Source: Persicimonas caeni
GTDB taxonomy: Bacteria; Myxococcota_A; Bradymonadia; Bradymonadales; Bradymonadaceae
Length of the DNA: 64,000 nt
NCBI RefSeq assembly: GCF_006517175.1
Contig: NZ_CP041186.1
Span: 1,825,001-1,889,000 of the forward strand
Direction of reading: 5' to 3'
In this document: positions 1 to 14,482 of the stretch, in pieces
Position numbering within the stretch: position 1 is the first letter of the stretch
Layout: every line of letters starts with the position of its first letter
Notes under the pieces: model-generated
Database searches by the model: none
What the model saw: the letters and a program-made list of their open reading frames with translations, nothing else
Told to the model about the DNA's origin: nothing
Made by a program: the position numbers and the translations under genes

Positions 1-346
1 TGGTCTCGGCGCGCTCGACGTCGGCGCGGTCGCCCGACTTGCGGAAGCGCTCGAAAAGCGTGTGGGCGAGCTCCGAGCGCGCCTGCATATGCGCCGGCAG
101 CAACACGATCGCTTCGTCGAACTCGGCGACTGCGTCGTCCAAGCGGCCGTAGCCGCGGAAGTTGCGCGCGCGCTCGAGGTGCTCGAGCCCCTCCTGGCGC
201 GCGGCGTCGAGGTCTTGTTCGCTCAGCCCGATCTCGAGGCCGATCTCGTGGACTTCATCCTCGCTGAGCGCCCGGCCGCGCTCGTTGCTCAGGCGCATGA
301 CGCGCACGAGGAAGGCTTGGAGTTGGTCGTCGCTCTGGAAGGTCAT
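1..346 (-). CDS. TPR-like protein, 3' end cut by window edge
   Basis: An open frame starts at an ATG (complement of 344-346) with AGGA about 8 bases upstream and runs off the left edge, giving 115 residues. The protein is acidic and mostly helical. Residues about 55-100 (LERARNFRGYGRLDDAVAEF, then DEAIVLLPAHMQARSELAHT) read like one to two tetratricopeptide repeats, which usually mediate protein-protein contacts. No signal peptide is visible, so it is probably cytoplasmic. It lies in the same direction as the L-domain lipoprotein, separated from it by a terminator. The C-terminus is missing, so nothing more precise can be said. Confidence 0.6.
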   Translation of the reverse strand, partial: MTFQSDDQLQAFLVRVMRLSNERGRALSEDEVHEIGLEIGLSEQDLDAARQEGLEHLERARNFRGYGRLDDAVAEFDEAIVLLPAHMQARSELAHTLFERFRKSGDRADVERAET

Positions 347-486
347 GCTCGAGTCCTGCTTGGGTGGTTTGGTGGGGGGAGTTTAGCAGGTGAGGTCCAA
401 GGCAGCCATATTCACCCCCGTTGCCTCGCCCGGGGGTGACGGCGCGGAGGCGCCGGGGGGGCATCGTCGCGAATCGGCAATGCCTA

Positions 487-525
487 CAAAAACAAAAGCC
501 CGGAACCCCAAAGGGCCCCGGGCTT
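487..525 (-). terminator. Rho-independent terminator of the L-domain lipoprotein gene
   Basis: Read on the minus strand, AAGCCCGG and CCGGGCTT form a stem around a 14-base loop, followed by TTTTGTTTTT. It lies about 40 bases after the stop at 565. The rest of 347-564 holds no gene that I can see. Confidence 0.8.
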
Positions 526-564
526 CGCAAAGGGTCACATCACTGCGTTGCTCTCCCCTCCTCC

Positions 565-2331
565 TTATTCGCTGTCGAAGTCGTCAAAATCGGGCAACTG
601 CCCGATGGGCCCGGCCTGGCCCTCCATGAAGTTCGAGCAGGCGTCCGGCGTCAGGCTGAACACGCGCACCACGCCGCCGATATCGTAGAAGTCGATCTGG
701 CCGACCAGCGCGTAGACGTCGCAGTTGGCGATGAGCGGGTTGTAGTCGATGAAGACGTCGCGGGCGACGAACTCGAGCTCGGGCATCGAGATGCTCTCCA
801 GGGCGAGGTTGCGCTGGATGCGCAGCGACTGGCCGATTTGGACGAGCTGCGGAGCAGCCAAGGACTGCAACTCCTGGTTGTAGCGCACGCGCACGCTGCC
901 GACCGAGTGGACGAGGCTGTCGAGGCTCAGCTCGCGCAGGCTGTCGTTGTTCTCGACGTTGATCTGCGCGCCGAGCCACTCGACCGACGACAGGTCGGCC
1001 GTCAGCAGATCATCGACCCCGCCGAGGACCGTCTGGTCGCCAATCGCCTCGACGTTGCCCAGTCCGAGGCCGGTCAAGGTGGGCTGGTCGAAGACGTGCA
1101 GCACCGTGCCGATGACCTCGAGTTCCGGCAGGTTGGCGCTGGCAAGCACAGGGTTCTCCTCGACGACCAGGCCGAAGCCGATAAAGCGCAGGTTCGACAG
1201 CGCGTCGAGGCTCGTCAGGCTGCTGTTTTGGGCCACGCTGACCCATTCGCTCACGAAGCGAAGCCCGCTCAGCGCGCTCAGGTCGGTGATGTCGGAGCTC
1301 TCGCGCACAAATAGCCCGCCGCGAATCGACAGGCACTCCGCGCCGGCAAATTCGGCCAGGTCGGCCTGCTCGTCAACAAACACGTCCCCCTCGACGATGC
1401 GACACTCGGAGGTTTCACCGAAGTCGAGCTCACACTCCTGCGGGCCGTTGCGCGTGGCGAAGGGCTGGGCGCCGATATCGAAGATCCCCACCGAGTCGAC
1501 GAGTCCCTGGATGGTGCACGTCGACAGGCTCTCGTTGCCGATGAACTGCAGCGGGCCGCCGATAAAGTCGAGCGAGCCGAGCATCAGGGTGGTCAGCGAA
1601 TCGTTGAGGCGAAATTCGAGGGTGCTCTCGACCGAGGCGAGGTTGGGCGCGCCGAACATTTCGAGCTGGTTGTTGACCTCGATGAGCGCAAAGCCCATCA
1701 GGCGCTTGAGCGCCGGAAAGCGCGCGGCGGTCAGCTCTTCCATGTGCTGGATGATGAACGCGTCTCCCACGTAGGCCAGCGACGCGAAGGTCACCTCCTG
1801 CAGCGGGCTCGTCGCCAGGATGAACTCGGCGCCCACCGACTGCAGGCTCGACGCGTCGAGCTGCGTGAGGCTCGGGTTGTCGAAGATGTGGAAGTTGCGG
1901 GTGACGTAGCTCAAGCTGGGCACGTTGATCGACTCGAGCGCGTCGTTGCCCTCGACGACGAACGTCTGGCCCACAAAGATCAGGTTCTGCAGCCCGTCGA
2001 GGCTCTGCAGCCCGGTGTTCTCGCCGATGGCCACCCCGTCGCGCACGAAGCGAAGCCCGCTCAGTTCGCTCAAGTCCTGCACGTCGGTGGTGTTCCGCAC
2101 CACCAGGCTGCCGTGAATGGCTAGACACTCGGTGCCGGCAAACGCCTGCAAGTCCGCCGGTGTGTCGATGATTACGCTGGTGTCGATGATCTCACATGCC
2201 TGATCCGGGGCCGTGTGGCCCACGCCTCTTTCGGCCTCGGTGATATCACCCGGCGCGGTCGCCTCACTACACCCCGCCAGGGCGAGTAAAATAAACACTC
2301 CCAATGCTCGCCGAATAAAGTGCGTCCGCAT
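565..2331 (-). CDS. Lipoprotein with two L-domain-like leucine-rich modules
   Basis: 588 residues. The start at 2331 is chosen because AGGGAGG lies a few bases upstream and the protein then opens with a lipoprotein signal (MRTHFIRRALGVFILLALAG, then C), predicting a lipid-anchored envelope protein. The rest is two long copies of one module, about residues 44-305 and 305-575. Each begins with Cys-x-Ile and carries repeated short strands such as LSGLRFV, SLDGLQNLIFVG and SLDALSNLRFIG. This resembles the receptor L-domain/leucine-rich beta-helix fold that many bacteria display at the surface. Function is probably binding or adhesion; the ligand is unknown. The duplication is internal and extends over nearly the whole mature protein. 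It has its own terminator and appears monocistronic. Confidence 0.75.
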   Translation of the reverse strand: MRTHFIRRALGVFILLALAGCSEATAPGDITEAERGVGHTAPDQACEIIDTSVIIDTPADLQAFAGTECLAIHGSLVVRNTTDVQDLSELSGLRFVRDGVAIGENTGLQSLDGLQNLIFVGQTFVVEGNDALESINVPSLSYVTRNFHIFDNPSLTQLDASSLQSVGAEFILATSPLQEVTFASLAYVGDAFIIQHMEELTAARFPALKRLMGFALIEVNNQLEMFGAPNLASVESTLEFRLNDSLTTLMLGSLDFIGGPLQFIGNESLSTCTIQGLVDSVGIFDIGAQPFATRNGPQECELDFGETSECRIVEGDVFVDEQADLAEFAGAECLSIRGGLFVRESSDITDLSALSGLRFVSEWVSVAQNSSLTSLDALSNLRFIGFGLVVEENPVLASANLPELEVIGTVLHVFDQPTLTGLGLGNVEAIGDQTVLGGVDDLLTADLSSVEWLGAQINVENNDSLRELSLDSLVHSVGSVRVRYNQELQSLAAPQLVQIGQSLRIQRNLALESISMPELEFVARDVFIDYNPLIANCDVYALVGQIDFYDIGGVVRVFSLTPDACSNFMEGQAGPIGQLPDFDDFDSE

Positions 2332-2649
2332 ACGTCCTCCCTTTACCCAAGGATCGCGATACCGAGAGCACCAGCGAGATAAACCAGGCCACACCGCCGG
2401 CCCAACAGCGTCGGGTGCTCCCCCCAAACGAGACTTCAGTTGCTACAAACTCATCGTATTCACCGCTCGGGTTTCGCCAGCCCCCCTGCTGTAGCTCCTT
2501 GCCTTCTTCTGAGACGGGTGGTGGGGCGCAGAAGCGCTTGAATGGCCGACGAGAGGGCCGTCGTCCTTCGCGAGCAAAGATCGAGATTTTTCGTTTATTT
2601 GCAGGGACTTGCGGGGAACGCAAGCCTTCGTTCGGCTGCGTAGCTTCTC

Positions 2650-2812
2650 GAGGCCCCCCATCCGCCTCGCGCTGTACGGCACGCGAGGCACCTTCCCCGA
2701 GGGGAAGGGATGCCCCTGCGAATAGCCGCGTGGTTCAGGCGCGCTAAGGCATCCCTTCCCCCGGGGGAAGGTGTCTGGCGCGTTTTATAGCGCCAGACGG
2801 ATGGGGGGCGTC
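2650..2812. repeat. Fold-back inverted repeat with 65-bp arms
   Basis: Two 65-base arms (2650-2714 and 2748-2812) are imperfect reverse complements separated by 33 bases. Each arm contains its own hairpins: CCTTCCCC/GGGGAAGG in both, and CTGGCGC/GCGCCAG in the right arm. A third partial copy of the GCGCCAGACG end lies near 2850. No transposase is adjacent. The gap 2332-2891 holds no gene that I can support. Confidence 0.75.
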
Positions 2813-2891
2813 ATCAAGCTATGCCTTGCTGTTCGAAACAGCGCCAGACGAACGGGGGCACCGAAAAGCAAACACGTCGCAAACCGCAGCG

Positions 2892-4763
<1,872 letters not shown>

Positions 4764-4847
4764 CTACATAGGCAATTAAGGACATAAGGGTTGCGAATCG
4801 TGAATCACTTCCGGCTCGCTGCCCCTATGTCCTTAATTGCTCATGTA
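4764..4847. repeat. 22-bp inverted repeat between divergent genes
   Basis: Left arm 4764-4785 and right arm 4826-4847 match at 20 of 22 positions (core GCAATTAAGGACAT), with a 40-base loop. Similarity continues weakly outward, so both strands begin the same spurious peptide (MSLIA). It could be an operator for the ABC exporter and PAP2 genes or a decayed mobile element. A short direct repeat (CTCTGCAAGGCC) lies just to the right at about 4860-4895. Confidence 0.65.
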
Positions 4848-5024
4848 GAGGGAGTTGCGCCTCTGCAAGGCCCACTCTCCTCTGCAAGGCCTACACAACC
4901 GACATACCCCACCCCAGCCCGATTGCAAGAAAACGCCCCCCTTTCAAAGCCCTCGCAGTGTTTAGGCTTAGAGGTGACATCACCGTCACCCGAACGTGTC
5001 ACGCTCCCATCGACCACACTTGTT

Positions 5025-5825
5025 ATGGATGTTCGCAAGACCGTCCGCGAAATCGACTACAAAGCGATGCTTCGCCGCCCGGAGACACGCATCGGCGGCG
5101 CCCTGCTGGTCATGGTGGCGAGCATCTGGGCGTTCGTCGAGATCGCCGACGCGGTCAACGAACGGGAGACCTCGGCCTTCGACCGCGCGATCATGCTGGC
5201 GATGCGCGAGGGGCCGAACAACGCCGAGATTGCCGGGCCCTTCTTCGTCGAGAAATTCGCCAAGGACCTGACCACTCTGGGCGGCTATCCATTCGTGGTG
5301 CTGCTGACGTTTATCGTCATCGGCTATCTGGTGCTCAACCGCCACATTCGCCACGCCGTCGAGGTGACCCTGTCGGTCGCCGGCGGTGCGGCGATCGTGA
5401 TGGGGCTCAAGGAGCTGTTCGGACGCGCGCGCCCCGAAATCGTCCCGCCGATGTACGAGGTGGCCACCTGGAGCTTTCCCAGCGGCCACTCGTCGACCGC
5501 GGCGGTCGTCTTTTTGACGCTGGGGATTTTGATCGCGCGGTTTGTGACCCGCAAGCGACTCACCCTGTACGTCATCGGCGTCGCCTTCTTGCTGACGTTC
5601 ATCGTCGGTTGGTCGCGCGTGGCCCTGGGGGTCCACTACCCCACCGACGTGCTCGCCGGCTGGGCGATGGGGCTGACGTGGGCGCTCTTTAGCTGGCTGG
5701 TGGTTAACTTCTGGGAGAACTGGAAGTCGCGGCCCGTGCGGGCGCGTCGCGAAGCCGAGATGTACGAAGATACCGAAGCCGAAGTCACTCACATGCCTCG
5801 TGAAACTGGGGAGCAACCCACATGA
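5025..5825 (+). CDS. PAP2-family phosphatase, integral membrane
   Basis: 266 residues starting at the ATG at 5025. The open frame extends upstream to 4791, but the added residues are low complexity and include the inverted repeat, so they are excluded. All three PAP2 phosphatase motifs are present: KELFGRARP, SFPSGHSST and SRVALGVHYPTD, giving the catalytic histidines and aspartate. Five to six hydrophobic segments place it in the inner membrane with the active site on the periplasmic side. Family members dephosphorylate phosphatidate, phosphatidylglycerol phosphate or undecaprenyl diphosphate; which applies here is unknown. Its stop overlaps the next start (ATGA), indicating translational coupling with the 89-residue protein. 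Confidence 0.88.
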   Translation: MDVRKTVREIDYKAMLRRPETRIGGALLVMVASIWAFVEIADAVNERETSAFDRAIMLAMREGPNNAEIAGPFFVEKFAKDLTTLGGYPFVVLLTFIVIGYLVLNRHIRHAVEVTLSVAGGAAIVMGLKELFGRARPEIVPPMYEVATWSFPSGHSSTAAVVFLTLGILIARFVTRKRLTLYVIGVAFLLTFIVGWSRVALGVHYPTDVLAGWAMGLTWALFSWLVVNFWENWKSRPVRARREAEMYEDTEAEVTHMPRETGEQPT

Positions 5826-6087
5826 GACAAGTCATCGTGAAGCAATGGTTCGAATCGGAAGGCGGCTACGGGCGCACACCGCGCTACTCGCTGCACCCGG
5901 ACGCCGACGCCTGCCGCACCTTCGCCGAAGACCACCAGAGCGACCGGTTGCACCCGGACGGAAAGGCATTTGGCGCCGAGGTCGACGACGACGTCTACGA
6001 AGAGCTCGAGTCGTCGGGCGCCGGCATCTGGTTTAGCGGACGGGTGCGCATGGACGGCAAGGACGTCGAGCTGGGCAAGTCCAAAAA

Positions 6088-6091
<4 letters not shown>
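5822..6091 (+). CDS. Small protein of unknown function coupled to PAP2
   Basis: 89 residues, acidic and soluble, with no signal peptide, membrane segment or recognised motif. The start codon overlaps the stop of the PAP2 gene by 4 bases, which strongly suggests cotranslation and argues that this is a real gene. Its stop overlaps the stop of the convergent histidine kinase (6088-6091, around the palindrome ACTAGT). A role linked to the upstream phosphatase is inference from coupling only. Confidence 0.65.
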
Positions 6092-8118
<2,027 letters not shown>

Positions 8119-8315
8119 CAAACCTCCTTTCAGCCATGTCGGACCTTCCAAAAACATCGGCCACGCTGCTCGCCTTCCAGCAAAGTTACCTCAAGGCGAC
8201 AAAACTAACCACCGCGCCGACATACCGCGTCACGACAGGCCAATTGTAGGCCAGCAGAACAAAGCGCCTCGATGTCCGCGGGTAGACGACAGCCCGGAGA
8301 GGTCGGCAACTCCTT

Positions 8316-10367
<2,052 letters not shown>

Positions 10368-10432
10368 GCCAGATCCTGCTCCGGTTCAATAGGATGCTGC
10401 GAGATCTCGAAGAGACGCACACGCGTGGCTTA

Positions 10433-10479
10433 TTTACAACACCGCTCCTGTTGTACAGGCATCGGCGGGCTGTTGTAAA
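10433..10479. promoter_or_regulatory. Inverted repeat, candidate operator between divergent genes
   Basis: TTTACAACA at 10433-10441 and TGTTGTAAA at 10471-10479 are perfect inverted arms 29 bases apart. A smaller palindrome CCTGT-TGT-ACAGG (10447-10459) lies between them. It sits about 65 bases upstream of the kinase start at 10367 and about 70 bases upstream of the YdjM-like gene, so it could control either or both. Confidence 0.4.
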
Positions 10480-10550
10480 TTGTCCACGCTTTTGGCTCTC
10501 GCAACTCGACACCTCTACTTTTTGCCCCTGTACTCCGGTAGACCTCGTCT

Positions 10551-11672
10551 ATGGACAACCTCGCCCACTCCCTCGTCGGCGCCGCTTTGGCCGAAGCGGG
10601 GCTCAAAAAGAAGACGCCGCTGGCGACCGCGACGCTCATCATCGGCGCCAATTTTCCCGACGTGGACGCCGTGGCCATGGTCATCGGCTCGGACTTCTCG
10701 TTGTGGTTTCGCCGTGGCTGGACCCACGGGGTGCTCGCCTGGGTGGTGTTGCCCCCAATCTTGGCGATGCTCATGCTCGGCTGGGACAAGTGGATACGCC
10801 GGCGACGAAATCCCGACGCCGAGCCGGTCCACGTGGGATGGCTGGTGGGCCTGTCGTATCTGGGCGTGTTGACCCATCCCTTCTTAGACTGGCTCAACAC
10901 CTACGGCGTGCGCCTTTTGATGCCGTTCGACGGGCAGTGGTTCTACGGCGACAGCCTCTTCATCGTCGACCCGTGGCTGTGGCTCCTATGCGCCAGCGCG
11001 GTGGTCTTGGCCCGCTCGCAGTCCAAATTGAGCATCGCCGCCTGGGGCGTACTCGGCGCGGCGACCAGCGCGATGATCTTCGGCTATGGCGGCATCCCAG
11101 TGCTGGTCAAAGTAGTGTGGGGGTTGGGCGTGGGAACGATTGTGGCCATGCGTGTGGCCGGCTGGCTCGAAGATCGCACCCGGCAGTTGGCTGCCGTGGC
11201 GCTCGGGCTGGCCTCGCTCTACATCGCCGCGATGGTGTCGGGGACCGTGTATACCCGCTCACTGGCCACCGACGCCTTCGCCGAGCGCGGCGTCGAGGTC
11301 GACCAGATCTTGTCCGGTCCGGTGCCCGGCAATCCGCTGGTGCGCGAGGGGCTGGTGCGCGGCGGCGGGGAGTATCGCTACTTCCAGATCGACCCGCTGG
11401 CCGACACCACGTTCGTCGAGCCCCAACCGGGCGTGCCCGTCGAGGAACCCGGCCCGGTCGTCAAAGCGGCGCTCGCCGCCCCGGAAGTGCGCGGCTTTCG
11501 CAACTGGATGCGCTTTCCGAGTTGGGAGGTCGAAAAGCTCGACGACGGCTGGCGGGTCATCCTGCGCGACCTGCGCTACGCCGAGCCCGACGAGTACGAG
11601 GAGGGCTTCGGCGTGGCGATCGTCGAGCTCGACGAAGAGTTGAACCCTCGCCTCTCCGAAAAGGCTCCGTGA
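10551..11672 (+). CDS. YdjM/DUF457-type membrane-bound metal-dependent hydrolase
   Basis: 373 residues. The N-terminus (MDNLAHSLVGAALAEAG, then ANFPDVD, GWTHGVLA and LTHPFLDWLNTYG) matches the YdjM/DUF457 family, whose members are polytopic inner-membrane proteins with conserved His and Asp residues suggesting a metal-dependent hydrolase. Here H6, D37, D39, the H of WTHG and HPFLDW are visible. Four to six membrane helices are followed by a soluble C-terminal region of about 130 residues (from about 240), which is larger than in minimal members. The E. coli relative is LexA-regulated; no LexA box is seen here. The substrate is unknown. It converges with the TetR gene, with stops 6 bases apart. 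Confidence 0.8.
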   Translation: MDNLAHSLVGAALAEAGLKKKTPLATATLIIGANFPDVDAVAMVIGSDFSLWFRRGWTHGVLAWVVLPPILAMLMLGWDKWIRRRRNPDAEPVHVGWLVGLSYLGVLTHPFLDWLNTYGVRLLMPFDGQWFYGDSLFIVDPWLWLLCASAVVLARSQSKLSIAAWGVLGAATSAMIFGYGGIPVLVKVVWGLGVGTIVAMRVAGWLEDRTRQLAAVALGLASLYIAAMVSGTVYTRSLATDAFAERGVEVDQILSGPVPGNPLVREGLVRGGGEYRYFQIDPLADTTFVEPQPGVPVEEPGPVVKAALAAPEVRGFRNWMRFPSWEVEKLDDGWRVILRDLRYAEPDEYEEGFGVAIVELDEELNPRLSEKAP

Positions 11673-11678
11673 GCGCCA

Positions 11679-12290
11679 TCAACTTTCCTCGAGCAAGTCA
11701 TCGAGCACCAGGTCGAGTAGCCAGTGAAGGTGCTGTCGCCGCTCTTCGAAGCTCTCGGGGCCCATCGGATCGCCCTGCCACCCCGGCTCGAGCGCCGGCG
11801 CGTAGGTGAAGTAGTTGACCACCGCCCCCACGAACGTCAGGTAGAGCTGGCGCGCCGCGCGCGGCCCTTTCTCGGGCGACAACTCCGAGAGCGCCTCGAT
11901 CGTCCAGTTATAAATCGGCGCGAACGTGCGCTTGATTGCCTCTCGGCGCTCGTTGTCACTCGCCAAAATCCCCTGGATCAACCGCGAATAGCGCGCGTTC
12001 TCCTGCATGAACGACCAGTAGTTGTCGATCAGCCGGTGCATCCGCTCGCGGGCGCCCCCTTTCATATCGAGCGCGTCGCTGAGCCACTCACGATGCAGAT
12101 CCCAGTAAGTATTTAGAACTGCTTCGAAAAGTTCTTCTTTGCTGCTGAAATAATAAAAGACCGAGGCCTTGTTGACGCCTGCGTGACGAGCGACGTCTCG
12201 GATGCTGACTCCGTCGTATCCATATTGGCAGAATAACTCGTCGGCAGCCTGAAAAATACGCGTTCGGGTGTCGGTAGTTTCTTCTGCCAT
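11679..12290 (-). CDS. TetR-family transcriptional regulator
   Basis: 203 residues. The start at 12290 has GAGGT at suitable spacing; the frame extends further upstream without a better start. Residues about 10-60 form the typical helix-turn-helix (GVSIRDVARHAGVNKASVFY, then YFSSKEELF). The remainder is the helical ligand-binding half, with no recognised ligand signature. It is divergent from the exported PAP2 gene at 12423, with 132 bases between starts, which is the usual arrangement for a TetR repressor and its target. A small dyad CGTC-TCAC-GACG (12339-12350) in that gap is a possible operator. Regulation of the PAP2 gene is inference. Confidence 0.9.
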   Translation of the reverse strand: MAEETTDTRTRIFQAADELFCQYGYDGVSIRDVARHAGVNKASVFYYFSSKEELFEAVLNTYWDLHREWLSDALDMKGGARERMHRLIDNYWSFMQENARYSRLIQGILASDNERREAIKRTFAPIYNWTIEALSELSPEKGPRAARQLYLTFVGAVVNYFTYAPALEPGWQGDPMGPESFEERRQHLHWLLDLVLDDLLEES

Positions 12291-12422
12291 GTTGAGTGAC
12301 CTCGACGAGAGAAAGAGGGATGGCGCTGCTCTGTTAATCGTCTCACGACGGAAAAAATGCAAGGGCAGTTCGGCGTATTCTCGTCACACGCAAACAAAGT
12401 CGTAGCAGTAACCAGGAAAGCC

Positions 12423-13331
12423 ATGAGCAGTATTGAGCGCTTTTCGGCGTGTGTCGTTGTTGTCGTCTGTCTACTTTTCAGCCACCCGACGGTGGCGTCC
12501 GCACAGGATTTCGAAGATCCCCGCGGGCGTCCAGCCGGCTCGGTCTGGTCGCCGTCGTGGGAGCAACCCGACTGGTTCGACGCCGCGCTGACCGGCGGTC
12601 TGTTCGCCGGCGGTGCGGCCATCCAATTCGGCCTCGGCGCCCCCACACGACCGCGCTGGATCGGCCCGGTGCTCGCCGACGGCTTCATGCGCGACAGCCT
12701 GCTGGCGACCAGCGCCAACGGGCTCTCCCTAGCAGGGGGAGCCAGCGATATCCTGCTGTATTCGCTGATCGCCTCGCCGCTGCTCGTCCAACCCGGCTTG
12801 GCCTGGATGGGTCTGGGGGACGCGAACGCGGCCGCCAACTTGGCGCTGATCAATGCTCAAGCGCTCGGGGTGACCTTTTTCTCGACCGTGGCGCTCAAGC
12901 ACACCATCGGCCGCCAACGCCCGCCCATCGGCGCCTGTTGGGATGATCCGAACGCCAGCCCGACTTGCAAGGAACGCGACACGCTCAGCTTCCCGAGCGG
13001 ACACACCAGCATGGCCTTTGCCGGCGCCGGATTGGTTTGTCTCAACCACGAGGTCCTCTCGCCGCTGGGCGGCGGCTGGGACCGCGCCGCGTGTTACACG
13101 GCGCTGAGCGCCGCCACCGCCACCGGCGTGCTGCGCATGGTGGCCAACAAGCACTACCTGACCGACGTGGTCGCCGGCGCCGCGCTCGGCCTAACCGCCG
13201 GCTATCTGCTCCCCAAGTGGCTCTACTTCGGCTTCGGCGACGCCGAGGACGGCGTGCTCGGCGAGCACGATGCCAGCGTCACCCCTTCGGTCGGCGAGGT
13301 CAACGGGGTCAACTTCAGCTTTACGTGGTGA
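12423..13331 (+). CDS. PAP2-family phosphatase, exported
   Basis: 302 residues. An N-terminal signal sequence (about residues 1-28, ending VASAQ) is followed by a PAP2 domain with KHTIGRQRPP, SFPSGHTSMAF and RMVANKHYLTDVV. The third motif has Leu-Arg in place of Ser-Arg but keeps the catalytic His and Asp. The hydrophobic segments are weaker than in the PAP2 protein at 5025, so this may be a periplasmic or outer-membrane type phosphatase. An insertion with two Cys (CWDDPNASPTCKERD) precedes the PSGH motif. It is followed after 62 bases by a third PAP2 gene on the same strand, probably an operon. Likely substrate: lipid phosphates. Confidence 0.85.
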   Translation: MSSIERFSACVVVVVCLLFSHPTVASAQDFEDPRGRPAGSVWSPSWEQPDWFDAALTGGLFAGGAAIQFGLGAPTRPRWIGPVLADGFMRDSLLATSANGLSLAGGASDILLYSLIASPLLVQPGLAWMGLGDANAAANLALINAQALGVTFFSTVALKHTIGRQRPPIGACWDDPNASPTCKERDTLSFPSGHTSMAFAGAGLVCLNHEVLSPLGGGWDRAACYTALSAATATGVLRMVANKHYLTDVVAGAALGLTAGYLLPKWLYFGFGDAEDGVLGEHDASVTPSVGEVNGVNFSFTW

Positions 13332-13393
13332 GCGCCCCCCGTTGTAGAACATCCCAGCGTGAATAGCTTCAGAGGCACCAAAGCTTTGAATGT

Positions 13394-14482
13394 ATGTCTC
13401 CGAGTAAAGGGCTGGATGTGTCTGCCAGAAGACTGCATGCACTTGTCGTAGTGCTGATGTGCGTGACCACTGTCGGTGTCGCAATCCCGGCTGCAGCTCA
13501 AGGTGGGGGAGGTGACTCCGGCGAGCGCGTATCAGCAGCCAGCGTCGACGCCGACGACATCGACTCCGAGGAGCCGGTGCCGGTCATGGACAACTTTACC
13601 GTCGGCGAGCTGGTGCTCACCGGCAGCTTCGCGGTCACCGCCGCGGTCATCGGGTATTGGGGCGAGCATATCGTCGGCTTTCCCGACGAGAGCATGAAGC
13701 CGCCCGAGCCGGGGAGCCTCGATTGGGAGGCCTCCTACGAACTGCGACCCGACGCCGACCTCGAAAAGCCCTTCTTGGGGGGCGTACCCGACGTGATGGC
13801 CGACCCCTTCTCGATCGTGGGCGCGGGGGTCTACTACGGCTTCGGCGCCGCCGGCACCTGGTTTACCGACGCCGACTGGATTCCCGACACACGCCACGAG
13901 TTTCTGGCCTACGCCGGCGCGGCCACCTGGACGCAAATTTTCGTTCAGGGATTGAAGTTCTCGTTCGGCCGAAAGCGCCCCTACGTGGTCCGCCGGTGCA
14001 ACCCGCCTGAAGATCCGTGCGGCAAGTACGGCATCCCGCCCGAGCGCAACGTCGACCCCAACCGCCAGGATATCCTGGCGTTTCCGGGCGGTCATACGGC
14101 CTCGACCGCGGCCACGCTCAGCTTCGTGTATCTCGATCTGTCCGACTACCTCGTCTACGACGCGCTGGCCGACTCGTCGGACTCCACGCGTTTTTGGGTC
14201 GGGCGCGTCCTGCCCTTCATTCCCACTTACGGTCTGATCGCCCTGAGCTTCTACGACCGACTCTACGAGCAGCAGCACTGGCTCTCCGACCAGGTCGTGG
14301 GCACCATCGCCGGCCTGACGGCCGGAAACGTGTTCTATTTGCTCCACTTCGACGACACCGGCGCCCCGCGTCGCGAAAACCGCGATGCCGACGACGGAGA
14401 CGACGTCATCAGCGACAGCACCGTCATGCCCGTGCTCATGCAGGACGGTCAGGTCGGCGCCGGCTGGGGATTTCGCTGGTAA
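13394..14482 (+). CDS. PAP2-family phosphatase, exported, larger form
   Basis: 362 residues. A signal peptide (about 1-36, ending PAAAQ) is followed by an acidic linker and a PAP2 domain with KFSFGRKRP, AFPGGHTAST (Gly replaces Ser in PSGH) and DRLYEQQHWLSDQ. The catalytic histidines and Asp are retained. A Cys-containing insertion (CNPPEDPCGKYG) before the second motif parallels that in the upstream gene, so the two are diverged tandem duplicates. The start ATG at 13394 has no strong ribosome-binding site. The 3' end overlaps the convergent membrane-protein gene by 47 bases. Confidence 0.82.
   Translation: MSPSKGLDVSARRLHALVVVLMCVTTVGVAIPAAAQGGGGDSGERVSAASVDADDIDSEEPVPVMDNFTVGELVLTGSFAVTAAVIGYWGEHIVGFPDESMKPPEPGSLDWEASYELRPDADLEKPFLGGVPDVMADPFSIVGAGVYYGFGAAGTWFTDADWIPDTRHEFLAYAGAATWTQIFVQGLKFSFGRKRPYVVRRCNPPEDPCGKYGIPPERNVDPNRQDILAFPGGHTASTAATLSFVYLDLSDYLVYDALADSSDSTRFWVGRVLPFIPTYGLIALSFYDRLYEQQHWLSDQVVGTIAGLTAGNVFYLLHFDDTGAPRRENRDADDGDDVISDSTVMPVLMQDGQVGAGWGFRW

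Noticed and set aside
5022-5824. Longer PAP2 product starting at 4791
   Set aside because: The added N-terminal residues include an inverted repeat and low-complexity sequence with no membrane or family signal; 5025 suits better.
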